Origin: Gliomastix tumulicola
Lineage: Eukaryota; Ascomycota; Sordariomycetes; Hypocreales; Bionectriaceae
Assembly (NCBI GenBank): GCA_001599755.1
Contig: BCHX01000003.1
Coordinates: forward strand, 2,267,289-2,331,288
Length of the DNA: 64,000 bases
Reading direction: 5' to 3'
Notes under the pieces: model-generated
What the model was told of the DNA's origin: nothing
Databases searched by the model: none
Seen by the model: the letters and a program-made list of their open reading frames with translations, nothing else
Position numbers and translations under genes: made by a program
Shown: positions 52,962-64,000 of the stretch, in pieces
Position numbering within the stretch: position 1 is the first letter of the stretch
Layout: each line of letters opens with the position of its first letter

Positions 52962-53768
52962 ATGGTATGGATTGAACTTGCCTGAGCCCCTGTAAAACTC
53001 GCATTGCCGGTCTCGTACTCACTCGATTCTCCCTTGCAGGTTCATGCTGATGCTTCAAATTTCGCCGAGGGCGTGTCTAAGTCCGAGGCCTATGAGCAGG
53101 TCCTGCTCCAGGCTGAGGGGTTGTTCACAGGCCAACGGAACTGGGTCAGTAGCTCTTCTCCAAGCACATAATGGATGGCTTCAGCGTTCGTAGGCAGCTA
53201 ATAGGCGGAATGATCGCAGGTCTGGTAGGCTTGACTCGGCCAATGTTTGGGTGCCGGCGGCTTATCATGCTGATATGAATCCAGTAATCTCTCCAACGCC
53301 GCCTCTCTCCTGTGGCACGCATACAAGTCTCTGCCTAGCCCTAGCAAAGAAGTGAACTGGTCAGGTTAGTGGAGTGGTCTCCTTCCAGAGACAGTTTCTA
53401 GGGCTGACGAGACATGAAATAAATCAGGGTTCTATGTCTTGGACAAGTCGTCAGACAAGCCCCGGCTTATTTTAGGACCCTTCCAGGGTAAAGTTGCGTG
53501 CCAGACGATACCGTTTGGCCGTGGAGTCTGTGGCGCTGCGGCGCAGACGAAGGAGACGCAGCTTGTGAAGAACGTGGATGAGTTCCCTGGACATATCGCC
53601 TGCGATGGAGACAGCAAGAGCGAGATCGTCGTGCCTGTCCTCGATGGGTCTGGTCATTTGGCGGCCATCATCGATATCGATTGTGCTGAACTCGACGGCT
53701 TTGACGAAGTCGATCGGAAATGGCTTGAGGATCTTGCCGCACTCTTGACTAAGAGCTGCGACTGGTAG
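52962..53768 (+). CDS. fRMsr: Free methionine-(R)-sulfoxide reductase (GAF domain), with microexon
   Basis: Cytosolic enzyme that reduces free methionine-R-sulfoxide. I reconstruct five exons: 52962-52964, 53040-53144, 53220-53224, 53285-53364 and 53428-53768, giving 177 residues (yeast YKL069W has 180). Exon 1 is just the ATG (donor GTATGG; acceptor TTGCAG). Exon 3 is five bases, GTCTG, flanked by CGCAG and GTAGGC; only with it does the conserved WVCNLSNAASLLWHAY read through. The GAF domain carries all three family cysteines, Cys89, Cys99 (GRGVCG) and Cys123 (GHIACD), with spacings 10 and 24 identical to yeast Cys91/101/125. SEIVVPVLDGSGHLAAIIDI follows. Direct joining of exons 2 and 4 gives TGG-TAA, an immediate stop. 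Confidence 0.92.
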
Positions 53769-55049
53769 ATGAGCTCTAATCAGACAACGACTCATCACTT
53801 GAATTGGGAATTGTTTCGCCCTGAGCTGTGCTATGATGCCATGCTCAGTTGACAACTTGACTTTGAACGTCATGTCTGAGCCTTGTCTAAGACTCTGCTC
53901 TGCCACCCGCCTTATCCGCGACAGTTACATGCATGCGTAGAAGGGCTAGAATGTCTGGTCTCCAAGGAGATGATGTCGGTGGCAGCTTGTCTGGAATGCC
54001 AAGAGAACCCGCCTGCTGATGACGGCCGCCATGATGTGGTCTAGGTGGTGCACATTCTGCAGAATGGGCCAAGGAGGGACGTCTCGGATAATTTGTAACA
54101 AAATTAACTTTGGATCGGACCCTCAGACTTGATCTGCTCTTGGGAAACAAAAAGTCCGGAGGGGCAACGTCAGCTAGTGATGAAACCAGCAATGGTCGTC
54201 ATCATACTCGTACCCGTCCGTGGCTGTGAGACTGAAGGAACTTGTACCCTAAGCATCCGCACCTGCAGAAAGGGGGCGGGAAAATCGCGCGTGCGCACCT
54301 AGACGTACACACGTTATCTCCTGCATGAGGCAAGACTGCAGCAGGCTGGTCGAGATTGTCCTGATTCATCCCTCGTTGGCCATCCCATCGTGGAAGTCGA
54401 CCGATAGTGTTCCAGGTTCTGGGTTGCGATGGGAGACAGCCAAAGGTCTCGGGCCAGGTTCTACCCCTGGCGATTTGGCGCTAGTGCCCGTTTAAGGCAT
54501 GTTAGGGGCTCGAATCGGTTGCAGCAGCCCGGAACAGACCCACCTGCAACACCCAGCCCCCGGGATTTCAGCCAATGATCGTGCGCGATAGCCTCACCAG
54601 CCACCATCGCGCTGAGAACTTCAGCCTCCCGATTATTCAGCGCGATTGGACGCGCTAGCAACCCATTGAAGAGTGGAGCAATCACAGCGCTTCAGGTCCT
54701 TTGGGTCCCAGTCGCATGCAGCTGCAAAACATCACCCACTTCCTGTCCCTTCTCGACTCTGCGTCCTCGAGCTCTCCTAGTTTTTCCTTTCTTCTCTACA
54801 TTCTGTACGGGCTGCTTGCTTCAATCGGGCGGCTAGCATTCATTATCGTCGAGGTCACTCGCTTCCATTCTTTACCCTCACGTTTGCAGTTATATCCAAC
54901 ACATTGGAGGTACCTCGCTAGTCTACGTCACTCAGCCCCCTCCTGTTGCTGCTCTCACCCACCTCCGAACTCTATTTCAGCCCATGTAAACAAAAAGCGA
55001 CCACCCGCCATCAGCAGCCGCACCGCTCCGGCTGCCTTCTAACCCAATC
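53769..55049. other. Intergenic region upstream of the Inn1-like gene
   Basis: 1.28 kb. The last ~330 bp (54720-55049) are pyrimidine-rich and probably the promoter and 5' UTR of the Inn1-like gene; an open frame there (54701-55042) lies in a non-coding-like context. No other gene, RNA or repeat seen. Confidence 0.5.
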
Positions 55050-57955
55050 ATGGCGACCAAGACGAAAACCTTCGCTCTCAATGGGACGCATACCGCAGGC
55101 ATCTTCGCTGATATGTCCGTCGATGGCCCCGAGATCGGGACGCTGGTCGCCATCGTTGATCGGGCCAGGAACCTGCCCAACCGCAAGACGATTGGGAAGC
55201 AGGATCCCTACTGCGCAGCCAGGTTGGGCAAGGAGGCGAAGAAGACCAAGACAGACATTCGCGGCGGGCAGACTCCGAAATGGTACGTTCGCTACACCCC
55301 CTCCTTCTTATCGATTGTCCCGGGAATGCCGGCTGGGTAGGAGACGGCTAACATGTGCAAAACTGTAGGGACCAGGAGCTGCGTTTTACGGTTCACGACT
55401 GCCCTGACTACTATCAGCTCAAGGTTTCGGTCTTCACGGACGATAAGCGGACGGACCTGATTGGCGAAACTTGGATCGATCTCAAGGGCATCATAGTGCC
55501 TGGCGGTGGACAGGCAGACAAGTGGCAGCAGCTCAACTGCAGGGGCAAATATGCAGGCGATATCCGACTCGAGATTACATACTACGACTCTCGACCGAAG
55601 CCTGAGAAGCCGGCCGTCAAGGCTCGACCCCAACCCGCAGCGGCAGACCAGGAGAATGGCTCTGCCAATCAGCGGACGCCCATGAAGCGGCGACCTCTCC
55701 CGTCAGACCCCGTTACTGGCGAGGCACCTCCTGCTTCGCCGTCCGAGATGGCACCAGCACCGTCGCCTGCTCAGGCTCCTGTCCCGGCCCCTTCGAGATC
55801 ATCGGTTTCCCTGGACCAGTATTCGACACCTCCACGGGCCCATGCTCAGCGGCCTTCCCAAGGTGGCTTCGTTTCGAACCAATCGCCTCTCCAGAGTGTT
55901 GAGTACCAGACTCCGCCATCAGGTCACCGAGGCCGATACCAGGACTACCACTCGCCTTCACCCCAGGCCCAGAGCTACTATCAAACCCCTCCACGACAGG
56001 ACCCTTCTCGTCAGCCACAGCGTCCAGTCGATCATTACAACACGCCCCCTCGCCAGGTCGAGGATTACGAGCCAATGCCCGCCCCTTCTACTTCTCCGTA
56101 CCATCATTCTGAGCCGCGCGGCCAGCCCCGCCCCGAGCACTATGATTTGCACTTCAGGGAGGAGTCAGCAACGTCGCCGTCTGCAATGAGTCAGGAACGA
56201 CCGCCGCCGCCACCGGCACATAGGAGTCGACACAATAGTGGAGGCCAAGAACTGGCTCACAGGAGCTCTGGTAGCTTTGACGCGGCCGCGGGCAAAGTAC
56301 CTCTGCCGATTTCCATGCGGCATGATGTCCTGAAGAACGAGGCTCATCGTCATTCGACGGGTGGCTACTCTAGCAGGCCTGCGTTCCGCGGGTACGACTC
56401 GGCGCCGTCCGCAGTGAATGCTGCTCCTTCTTATGACGGCCAGACGTATGAGCCACCGATGCCTAGGCACCACTCGCATGATTCGATGTACGACCACCAT
56501 CATAGAAATATGCAGGCAACGGTCGAAGACGTTCCCGATTCTCCAGGTGATGCTGGCCTGTATCAAGAATCCCACAGGCCGCGGGGGGCTAGCCGATCAT
56601 ATAGCCAAGAGCCCGTGTACGAGCGCGATCCCAGCCCAGCCCCTCTGAACCTGACCAGATCCCGGGAGGCTTCGCCTCTCCATCATTCGCCGTCTCCAAT
56701 GTCCTCCCGAGACACTTATGAGGACTACGGAGGACATTCCTCGGCAGTGACCCACGTCCCGTCGAACAGCTACTCGACGAGCCCCGGTCGCGATCCTTAC
56801 CCCTATTCCACGGGGAATCAGCTCAGCCGGCCACCTGGGTACCAAGACGAATGGAGCTCCCAGCCGCAGAACTACTCCATGCCCGAACTCCCTCCTTCGC
56901 TTGTTCCTGGCATGGACCCTAACTTTTCCCAAGAGCTTTCTGAGCGGATTCGAGAAGAGCGAAGTTATGATAGGCGCCAAAGTGGCTATGCGAACGCTCC
57001 TATCAGGGGCCGGCACCTCCTCGAAGGCCCAACTCCTACCTCACAGGAGATTGTGCCAGCCAACTCTCTTGTATACACGCCTCAGTACCCCCAGTACGAG
57101 AGAGAGTCATATGAGAGAGAGTCATACGACAGACAGCCATATGACAGGCAGCCTACTCGAGCGTACCCCGCTGAGCCTGAGCCACGGATGAGGCAGCACA
57201 GAAGTGTCTCGCCCAACCCGCCGGCCAACTCGCAGCACACAATTCGACGGAAGTCCGTGAGCCCTGCGCCGCCGCCTTCGGAGCAGAGGCGGTTGTCCGA
57301 TGTGCCCTTTAGCCCCGATTCTTTCGATGCGTACAACACGGGGGCACACGACGCGCGATCTGGACCGGATCCTGACGCCAAAATCATTACACACGACGGA
57401 AAGGAGATCGACCCGTCCGATCATTTGCCCGTGGAGTCGTGGGCGCCCGAGCCTGAGGCGAAACAGCAGAAGCAGGCAGCTGAGGCACGGTCTAGGCCAG
57501 CACCTTCAGGGGCTCAGCCTATGCCTCCCAGCGGACGGAGGCAGCTTCGGGTTGCTCCTCGCGCACAGCCCCCACAGCCCGTAGCGCATCCCTCATACGG
57601 TCCCCAGGAGCCTCACATGCCTCCTGTGAGCGCAGGGCGCAATCGCCTCCAGAAGAGGACAAATCGACCCTCCGGAGCGCATGCTCTCCCTGCTCCTGGT
57701 CCACTGGCACCGATTTCCTCGGAGAACTACCAGGACCGATCTGGCTCATATACGACGAACCCCAACTCTAGGCACCATCCGTGGGACTATCCCAACGAGA
57801 ATGCGGAGCCTAGTCGAGGTCATGGGCCACCGATTCCCGCCAAGGTGCCGCTCCCAATGATGAGCGGTGCTCTCGGTGGCAGCGACGAGCTGGCACTTGA
57901 GATGCAGCGTATCGATATTGGAGCAGGACGTTCCCGACGACGAGGGGGCTACTGA
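55050..57955 (+). CDS. C2-domain, proline-rich protein of the Inn1/Fic1 cytokinesis family
   Basis: Probable septation protein. Exons 55050-55282 and 55369-57955 (86-nt intron, GTACGT...CTGTAG) give 939 residues. The C2 domain occupies about residues 25-155: IGTLVAIVDRARNLPNRKTI, GKQDPYCAARLGKEAKKTKT, GGQTPKWDQELRFTVHD and DLIGETWIDLKGI, ending GDIRLEITYYDSRPK. It matches Inn1 (budding yeast) and Fic1 (fission yeast), which link the contractile ring to membrane and septum synthesis. The remaining ~780 residues are Pro/Ser/Gln/Tyr-rich and disordered, with many PxxP segments suited to SH3 partners such as Hof1/Cyk3 homologues. A four-unit YERES/YDRQP repeat lies near 57095. The tail ends GRSRRRGGY. 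Confidence 0.88.
57095..57154 (+). repeat. Tandem 15-bp coding repeat (4 units)
   Basis: Four 15-bp units inside the Inn1-like gene encode YERES, YERES, YDRQP and YDRQP. The first pair and second pair each differ by one or two bases, showing stepwise duplication. It adds tyrosines in a disordered region. Confidence 0.85.
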
Positions 57956-58557
57956 TTTTGAAACGAACTGAGCACGAAGCACGAAGCACGAGAAGAGGAG
58001 AAACGAAGGATATTTGATGTGTACATTATTTCGAAACTATCACGGCCCTGGTTTGGCGTTTGATGACTTGATTTGGTTTTTCACGGCGGGCTTTTTCTTG
58101 AGAATGCGATATATTCACATCGAATGGTATAGTCAAGATGCAAGATAGAGAGGAGGATAACTCTGGATAGAGTCGGTTGAATGGGTGGCGGGAAGAAGCA
58201 GTTTCAGGGCTGCTTTCAAGCATGCTGCTTCTCTTTTAAACATACAAGAGCAGGTTACACATAGGCGTCTTTGCAAATGAACAATTTTTATCTAATTGAA
58301 TCTTTCTCGAATTCTATCCGTAATGTGATATGAAAAGCTCAAGTTCCGTTCCTAATAAAAGAGCCTTTGCCGTGTCTTAACTAGTAGGAGCCTTTCACTC
58401 CGTGGTGGGCTGCCCCACAATGTTTATCTTATCGCAACGAAGAAAAAAAAAAGGTTCCCGCCATAGCGTTGCGACCATCAGCCACTTCACTTCCTCGAAC
58501 AATTTTCAATTGACACTCCAATTCCCATCCTATCCTGACGACAGCAGCACAGCAATC
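57956..58557. other. Intergenic region between Inn1-like gene and UTP15
   Basis: 602 bp, AT-rich. AATAAA at 58354-58359 could serve as a polyadenylation signal only if the 3' UTR is about 400 nt. The UTP15 promoter must lie in its right half; an A-rich run (A11) is at 58442-58452. Confidence 0.45.
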
Positions 58558-60144
58558 ATGGCTGCGCAGGTGGGACCTCTGCCCCAGCTCAAGCTGCCCT
58601 CGGGCCCCTCGCCCATGACGGCCGAGGGCCGGTACTGGAAGACCTTCAAGCACCAGCTCCTCATCCCCTCGCCGACCGCGTACCCCATCACGCACATCTC
58701 CTACAACGCCGACAACTTCGCCGTCACGACGGGCACGCGCGTGCAGATCTTCTCGAGCCGGACGCGCAAGCTCCTCAAGAGCATCAACCGCTTCGGCGAC
58801 GTGGCGCACAGCGGCGAGATCCGGCGGGACGGGCGGGTGCTCGTGGCGGGCGACGACACGGGGCGCATCCAGGTCTTCGACGTCGGCTCCCGCGCCATCC
58901 TCAAGACGTGGACGACGCACAGGCAGCCCGTGTGGGCGACGCGGTGGTCGCCGACGGACCTGACGACGCTGCTGAGCGCGAGCGACGACAAGACGGTGCG
59001 GCTGTGGGATCTGCCCAGCAACGAGCCGACGACGACGTTTGTGGGGCACGACGACTATGTGCGGACGGCCAACTTCATGCCGGGCACCATGTCGAATATC
59101 ATCGTGTCGGGGAGTTATGATTCTACGGTGAAGCTGTGGGATCCGAGGACGGGAAACAATACGGCCGTCATGACGTTCAAGCACGCGGCTCCGGTGGAGG
59201 ATGTCCTGTCTCTGCCGTCCGGGACGACTATGCTGGCAGCGGCGGAGAACTCAGTCAGCGTGCTGGATTTGGTTGCTGCTCGGCCTCTACACATGATCAC
59301 GAATCACCAGAAGACGGTAACATCGCTTAGCCTGGCCTCGGGCGGCCGTCGCCTCGTTACTGGTGGTCTGGAGGGGCATGTCAAGGTATTCGAGACGACG
59401 GGATGGAACGTCGTTCACAGCGTCAAGTACCAGTCCCCGGTCTTGTCGGTCGGCGTCATCCCGGGCAGCGACTCCGGCGAGGCGCAAGATCGCCACCTTG
59501 CTGTCGGCATGCAGTCGGGCATGCTGAGCGTCCGCACTCGAAGGACAGGTGCGGAGGCTATTAAGGAGCGCGAGCGGGAGAAGGAGATGGCCGCTCTGCT
59601 AGCTGGATCGATTGATGCTCTCGATGCTAGGACCAAGAAGAAGAAGGAGCGGCTAGCCGCCTACAGGAATCTCGACCTTGTCGGCGAGGGCGCCGACGTG
59701 GTCATCGCAAATGAGCCGCAAGGCAGCAAGAAGAGGGAGCGCCCGTGGCAGAAGGACCTCCGACATGGACGATACGCCAAAGCACTGGACCAGGTCCTCG
59801 ACAAGCAAGCGCTCGACTACGCCCCGCTCAACGTGCTCACCCTTCTCCTCGCGCTTCGACACCGCAGCGCTGTCCGCGATGCCCTCGAGGGCCGTGATGA
59901 GCAGAGTGTTCAGCCCATCCTCAAATGGGTCGGAGGCCATATCTGCGACCCACGCTATGTCAGCGTGTGCGTCGAGGTGGGACTGCATCTACTCGACCTG
60001 TACTCCGAGTTTGTCGGCGGATCAGCAGAGCTCCATGAGGGCTTCAGGATATTGCACCGAAGGGTGAAGCGCGAGGTAGAGACGGCACAGGTGGCGTGCC
60101 AGACGAGCGGGATGCTGGAGAGCCTGACTGTTGGTATATCGTGA
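58558..60144 (+). CDS. UTP15: U3 snoRNP-associated WD40 protein UTP15
   Basis: Nucleolar subunit of the t-UTP/UtpA subcomplex of the small-subunit processome, linking rDNA transcription to 18S processing. Single exon, 528 residues from the ATG at 58558; the open frame extends upstream but the MAAQVGPLPQLKLPSGPSP start after an A-rich leader fits the family. WD40 repeats run from about residue 40 to 320, with clear units such as SASDDKTVRLWDLPS, VSGSYDSTVKLWDPRTGN and VTGGLEGHVKVFETT. The C-terminal UTP15 domain starts near residue 390 (LRHGRYAKALDQVLDK, then LNVLTLLLALRHRSAVRDAL and GRDEQSVQPILKWVGGHI). With UTP25 it is the second SSU-processome gene in the window. Confidence 0.97.
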   Translation: MAAQVGPLPQLKLPSGPSPMTAEGRYWKTFKHQLLIPSPTAYPITHISYNADNFAVTTGTRVQIFSSRTRKLLKSINRFGDVAHSGEIRRDGRVLVAGDDTGRIQVFDVGSRAILKTWTTHRQPVWATRWSPTDLTTLLSASDDKTVRLWDLPSNEPTTTFVGHDDYVRTANFMPGTMSNIIVSGSYDSTVKLWDPRTGNNTAVMTFKHAAPVEDVLSLPSGTTMLAAAENSVSVLDLVAARPLHMITNHQKTVTSLSLASGGRRLVTGGLEGHVKVFETTGWNVVHSVKYQSPVLSVGVIPGSDSGEAQDRHLAVGMQSGMLSVRTRRTGAEAIKEREREKEMAALLAGSIDALDARTKKKKERLAAYRNLDLVGEGADVVIANEPQGSKKRERPWQKDLRHGRYAKALDQVLDKQALDYAPLNVLTLLLALRHRSAVRDALEGRDEQSVQPILKWVGGHICDPRYVSVCVEVGLHLLDLYSEFVGGSAELHEGFRILHRRVKREVETAQVACQTSGMLESLTVGIS

Positions 60145-60831
60145 AAGGCAGCCAGCCGGGGCAAGAAAGGGGAGAGGGAAAGAAATAGGGACGATGATAC
60201 CAGACCTGGTCTCTCACGTCTTAAGACTGGGTATATCTATCTACATTTGGCGTTTTTGGAGGGACCAACGGGAGCTTGTGCAATCATCTTATCTTTTTGT
60301 ATCACAAAATTGGGGAGAGATCTCTGACCATGCTACATAGTGAACGAGCCGCCACCCGCGACCAGTTTGACGACCCGGGTCTACGTTTGGGCCTTTGCCT
60401 GAGGCACACTTCCGCGATCTGGCGAGTTGGGAAGGTCGGCTGGGATTTTAAAGCGGCAAGGGTCAATAAAAGCAACCAACACAAACTGCACAGCCCCCTC
60501 CGTTGAAACCAACATCCGGTGGCACAACTTGAATGCAGGAGGCCGGCGGCTACCTGATTGACAGGCAGAATGAAACTGGAAAAAGTGACTTGCTAGGCGC
60601 ACAAGTTTGGCTGCTGCCTCTTGTTTGTCCGGTTCCACTCGATTTGCTTCCCTCTCACCTACTTCTCACATGCCTCTCACCTGAAGTTCACTTCTTTACC
60701 CCTCCTCTTCACTCTCCTCTTCCTTGCTCACCGACTTCTCTCCTCATTTCTGTTTCTTCCCACACTTGATCTCATCTCCTAGGTATCTCAGCACACTACA
60801 CCAATCGGCCTCTCTTCAGCGAGCGTGCACC
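60145..60831. other. Intergenic region between UTP15 and the DDX60-like gene
   Basis: 687 bp. The left part should be the UTP15 3' UTR. The right part (60640-60790) is a CT-rich leader typical of fungal 5' UTRs, directly before the helicase ATG. No other feature seen. Confidence 0.5.
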
Positions 60832-63800
60832 ATGGCAACAGAAGGGGAGAAAGAGCTGTTGCTATGGTACTCTGGGCTTCGGCCCTTGAAGATCGATGTC
60901 GTCGGCGACTTCGCTGGCAGAGAACTCTACGTCGTCCACGGCGAGTCTCTGATCCGGCACTGCCTGGAGCAGTCTCGCGTCGACTTTGATGGTAAGCCAC
61001 CGCCCAGGCCTGTTTTCCTCTCATGTCATCCACTAACGCCATGGGCTTCTTAGGAGGTTTCCAGCTTCTCCACGCTGTCTACGCCGTCGAGAAGTTCCTG
61101 AGCGACATGCACAAGCGAGGCTGCAACTTCGATGTCATCTTCTTCAACGACTCGCGCCAGCTCTGCGTTCCCCGCGGCACCGCGCCTGAGAATGTGTACA
61201 AGTACCTGCTGGCAAGAGACATCATCCTCCGCCATCTGTCCAGATCCGCGCCTGAAGTCTCGGACGGCGTCAAGCACCAGGTTCAGGAATTTGACTCTCT
61301 CGGGGCCCCGGACTTCTCTGTCTATCTGGAGAAGCATGCGGTTCATTTCTTCCTTTACCATGAGGGAGACGAGACGAAAGGGCCGGACTCAGTCGCTCTC
61401 CGGTTTGATATTCGTCACATCCTCTCGATAGGCATCAATGTCGGCATTATCAACTATGTCGAGTTTCAGAGCTCAAAGATGTTCTTGCCACTCTTGAGCG
61501 GCAGCCACTCACACTCCTCTATATTTGAAAGCAGAGTGGAAAATGTCGGACGTCCTCCTATCCTCAACACGTCGGTATTTGGAGCGGAAGACCTTGTCAT
61601 AATTGCGGACAACATTGTGAGCACTGCTGGCCTTCCGGACTTGACTCTGCGAGATGTCTACTCTATGACCATCTGCCGGGCCACCCAATTGGTCGAAAAC
61701 CACGAGCCCGCCTCCGTCGAGGAGCTGGTGCGCGCATTCTTGCTGCACACGGCGCTCCTTGAGCTGTGCCCTCTGTCGGAGCGGCGATTCCCCTCCGCAT
61801 CCGAACTTGCCATGCCCTCTGAGAGTCTCAAGGAGGCGCAGAAGTTCATTTGTCATTTCTCTGATGCTGCTCACGTCCTTCTGTCTGCGGAAGCACTAGA
61901 GAGACTTCGGCCTTCCAGCAATGCGACAGATGTCCTGACATGGGACCTCTACGACCTCTTAGACGGCCGGCTGTTCTTCCACGTGCTCTATGGCATGAAG
62001 ACAGGGCAGACTTTTCCGATGGAAGCCCTCAAAAGGGCTGGTGCGCTTATCAAAAACGCCGGATATAGCGACGAACCCTACTTCCGTCTCAAGAGCATTT
62101 CCTCCTCAGAACCAAACTCGTCTTCAACAGTGGGAAGGAATCCCTCGGTCCTGTCATTCAACCATCCCGTCATCGACAAATATCTCCACGGAATGATACT
62201 CGATGAGGAGGCAGATGAGGAACCAGACCGCGAGAACGACGTCATCTTTCGGGATCTCACACACTGGCACAACTCGAAGAAGAGCGTTCTACCCAAGACG
62301 CTGCCGGCGAGGAAGGGCTTCTTCGCTAGGAAGTATCAACAAAGACTCATGGCGGACATCGAGGCCTACTCCAGGAGCCTGACAAATGCGGGAGGGGCGA
62401 ACCTCACTCGGGAGACAATTGTTGTCAGCACGCCTCCCAAGAGAGAGAAGGAGAAAGCCAAAGCTTCTTCCTCATCCAAGGGCAAAGCCGCCGCCATTGC
62501 GGATAATGCCCAAGCTCGCAGCACGAAGCCGCAGAAGCAGCAGGGGAAGAAGAAAGTCGGCGGTAAAGAAGCTGCCCACCAAGAGGCAAGGCTCCGGCAG
62601 GAGAAGAAGGATGAGAAGAAGCGCGAAGATGTGGCCCGTTTTTGGGGATTGACAGTCGCCAGCCTCGAAAGTGACCAGGCCTTGACACCCCTCGGCCGGT
62701 ATCTCAAGGCTGAAACTCTTGTCCCGAGAAGCCATTCGAGTCAGGATGGAATAGCTTTGGGCGGCGAGGTGGAGCTGTATCTGTGCCATGTCCTAGGAAC
62801 TATGTGGCAGAAGGCAGTCTCCTCTCCTCGCCAGACTCAAGACGGCATGTTTCTCCTTTCCCTCGTCTGGACCTGGCTGCAATCATCGCGACAGGGCCTC
62901 GTCAACAAGCCCGTTCAGCAGGCCATCCAGGAGATCTCCTCTCTTCTTGGCACGCCTTCGATTCCCATGACAATTGGATCCCAAAGCCGGCAGAACCTGT
63001 CCTTCCAGTTCAACTATGCGCCATTCGAGAGAGCAGGAAAGCTAGTCAGCGACTACACAGCTCTGCAACTCGAGTACGGAGGCCCGTACATGGACCGACG
63101 GTTCGATTCGCAGCCAGATAGCCGTGTGAGCTTCGAGCCGGACGCCTGGCAGAGGCAAGTCCTGGACTCGATCGATTCGAAAGACAGCAGCCTCCTCGTC
63201 ATTGCGCCGACCTCCTCCGGCAAGACATTCATCTCCTTCTACGCCATGAAGAAGGTGCTCGAGGAGAGCGACGACGCCGTGCTTGTGTATGTTGCCCCGA
63301 CCAAGGCTCTCGTCAACCAAATCGCAGCCGAGATCAATGGGCACTTTTCCAAGTCCTATCACGAGAAGGCGGGCAAGTCTGTCTACGCCATTCATACCAG
63401 AGACTACCGCGTCAACAACCCGACAGGATGCCAGATTCTCGTCACGGTGCCTCATGTGCTGCAGATCATGCTCCTCTCAGCAACTAACGCCGTGGGACCC
63501 AATGCCTGGTCGAAGCGGATCAAGAGGATCATCTTCGACGAAGTCCACTGCATTGGCCAGTCGGAGGACGGCGTCATCTGGGAGCAGCTCCTCCTCATGG
63601 CACCGTGTCCTATCATCGCACTGTCAGCGACGGTCGGGAATCGAGATGAATTCAGAGACTGGCTGGCCATGTCCCAGGAGAGGAAGGGTTATCAGCTGAA
63701 GATGGTCGTCCACGAGACACGCTACTCGGAGCTTCGAAAGTTCATCTACGTAGGCAAGGGGCGCATCGAGAAGGGCATGGAGAAGCCACAGGCCCTGCCC

Positions 63801-64000
63801 GTTCCCGGACTCGATGAAGGCGACTATTATGGCAAGACACAAGACGAGAGCAGCTCGAGCATCCAGTTCCTGAACCCGGTCGTCGCATTCAGTGACCGGA
63901 ACAAAGACGCCCTGGGCGATATCAGCTTTGAAGCGAGGGACCTCTATACTCTCTGGAAAGCCATCAAGGACCTGCTCACAGCTGATGAGAGGAAGGAACT
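60832..64000 (+). CDS. DDX60-like DExH-box RNA helicase (partial, 3' end outside window)
   Basis: Large superfamily-2 helicase related to DDX60 and Ski2. Exon 1 60832-60991 and exon 2 from 61054 to the edge are joined over a 62-nt intron (GTAAGC...TCTTAG; VDFDGGFQLLHAVYAVE). I translated the reading frame from 61054 to about 63660 without a stop; about 1,035 residues are present. The N-terminal ~250 residues resemble a PIN-like fold (LRPLKIDVVGDFAGRELYVV, GCNFDVIFFNDSRQLC). A Lys-rich helical linker is at about 525-580. Helicase motifs: Walker A APTSSGKT (about 772-779), Ia YVAPTKALVNQ, II FDEVHCIGQ with DEVH (about 882-885) and III LSATVGN. The second RecA domain lies beyond the window. In animals DDX60 is linked to antiviral RNA sensing and ribosome surveillance; the fungal role is undefined. 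Confidence 0.93.

Noticed and set aside
1..64000. tRNA, 5S rRNA, U6 or TPP riboswitch genes
   Set aside because: I looked by eye for T-arm GGTTCRAATCC boxes, 5S and U6 core sequences and the TPP-switch CUGAGA core and found no convincing match; a covariance-model scan would settle this.

Overview
The window is from the nuclear genome of a filamentous ascomycete, most likely a Sordariomycete. The reasons are many short GT-AG introns (about 50-100 nt), high-GC coding exons separated by less GC-rich spacers, fungal Zn2Cys6 regulators, and a gene complement of Pezizomycotina type (MIC12, UTP25, SWC4, an Inn1/Fic1-like C2 protein, a PNGase A-like secreted amidase, a DDX60-like helicase). I could not assign a genus. 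Exon joins were worked out by hand from reading frame, splice consensus and family conservation, and no transcript data were available.

Layout. 0-5 kb: the 5' part of an acyltransferase-3 membrane protein running off the left edge, then hemB (porphobilinogen synthase). 6-12 kb: a compact housekeeping block with MIC12 and mitochondrial bL17m as a divergent pair, then UTP25 and eIF3f as another divergent pair. 12.6-21.4 kb: an R3H/SUZ RNA-binding protein, a zinc-knuckle/RS protein, a Cwf18-type splicing factor and a mitochondrial PPR-like protein. 21.8-28.3 kb: a Zn2Cys6 regulator followed by an MDR oxidoreductase, then on the other strand an unusual protein joining a Zn2Cys6 cluster to a maltose-acetyltransferase-like left-handed beta-helix. 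28.3-35.2 kb: a 7-kb stretch in which I find no gene. 35.2-41 kb: SWC4, a p24 cargo receptor and a YCK-type casein kinase I. 43.8-53.8 kb: a Kv-beta-like aldo-keto reductase, a peroxisomal SCP2 protein, a PNGase A-like amidase, a LETM1-like mitochondrial protein, a Thr-rich secreted protein and a free-methionine-R-sulfoxide reductase. 55-64 kb: an Inn1-like cytokinesis protein, UTP15 and a DDX60-like helicase cut by the right edge.

Most of the 25 genes are unrelated housekeeping functions (ribosome biogenesis, translation, splicing, mitochondria, secretion, chromatin). There is no biosynthetic cluster and no recognisable transposon. I saw no tRNA or rRNA gene by eye. Divergent gene pairs sharing a promoter are common.

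The most notable points are fine structure. The fRMsr gene is rebuilt only by accepting an ATG-only first exon and a 5-nt microexon whose omission creates an immediate stop codon. In the Zn2Cys6-acetyltransferase fusion, both introns are multiples of three without stops, so intron retention would give in-frame variants, one of which splits the zinc cluster. In the zinc-knuckle/RS gene the first intron does not restore frame with canonical splice sites.
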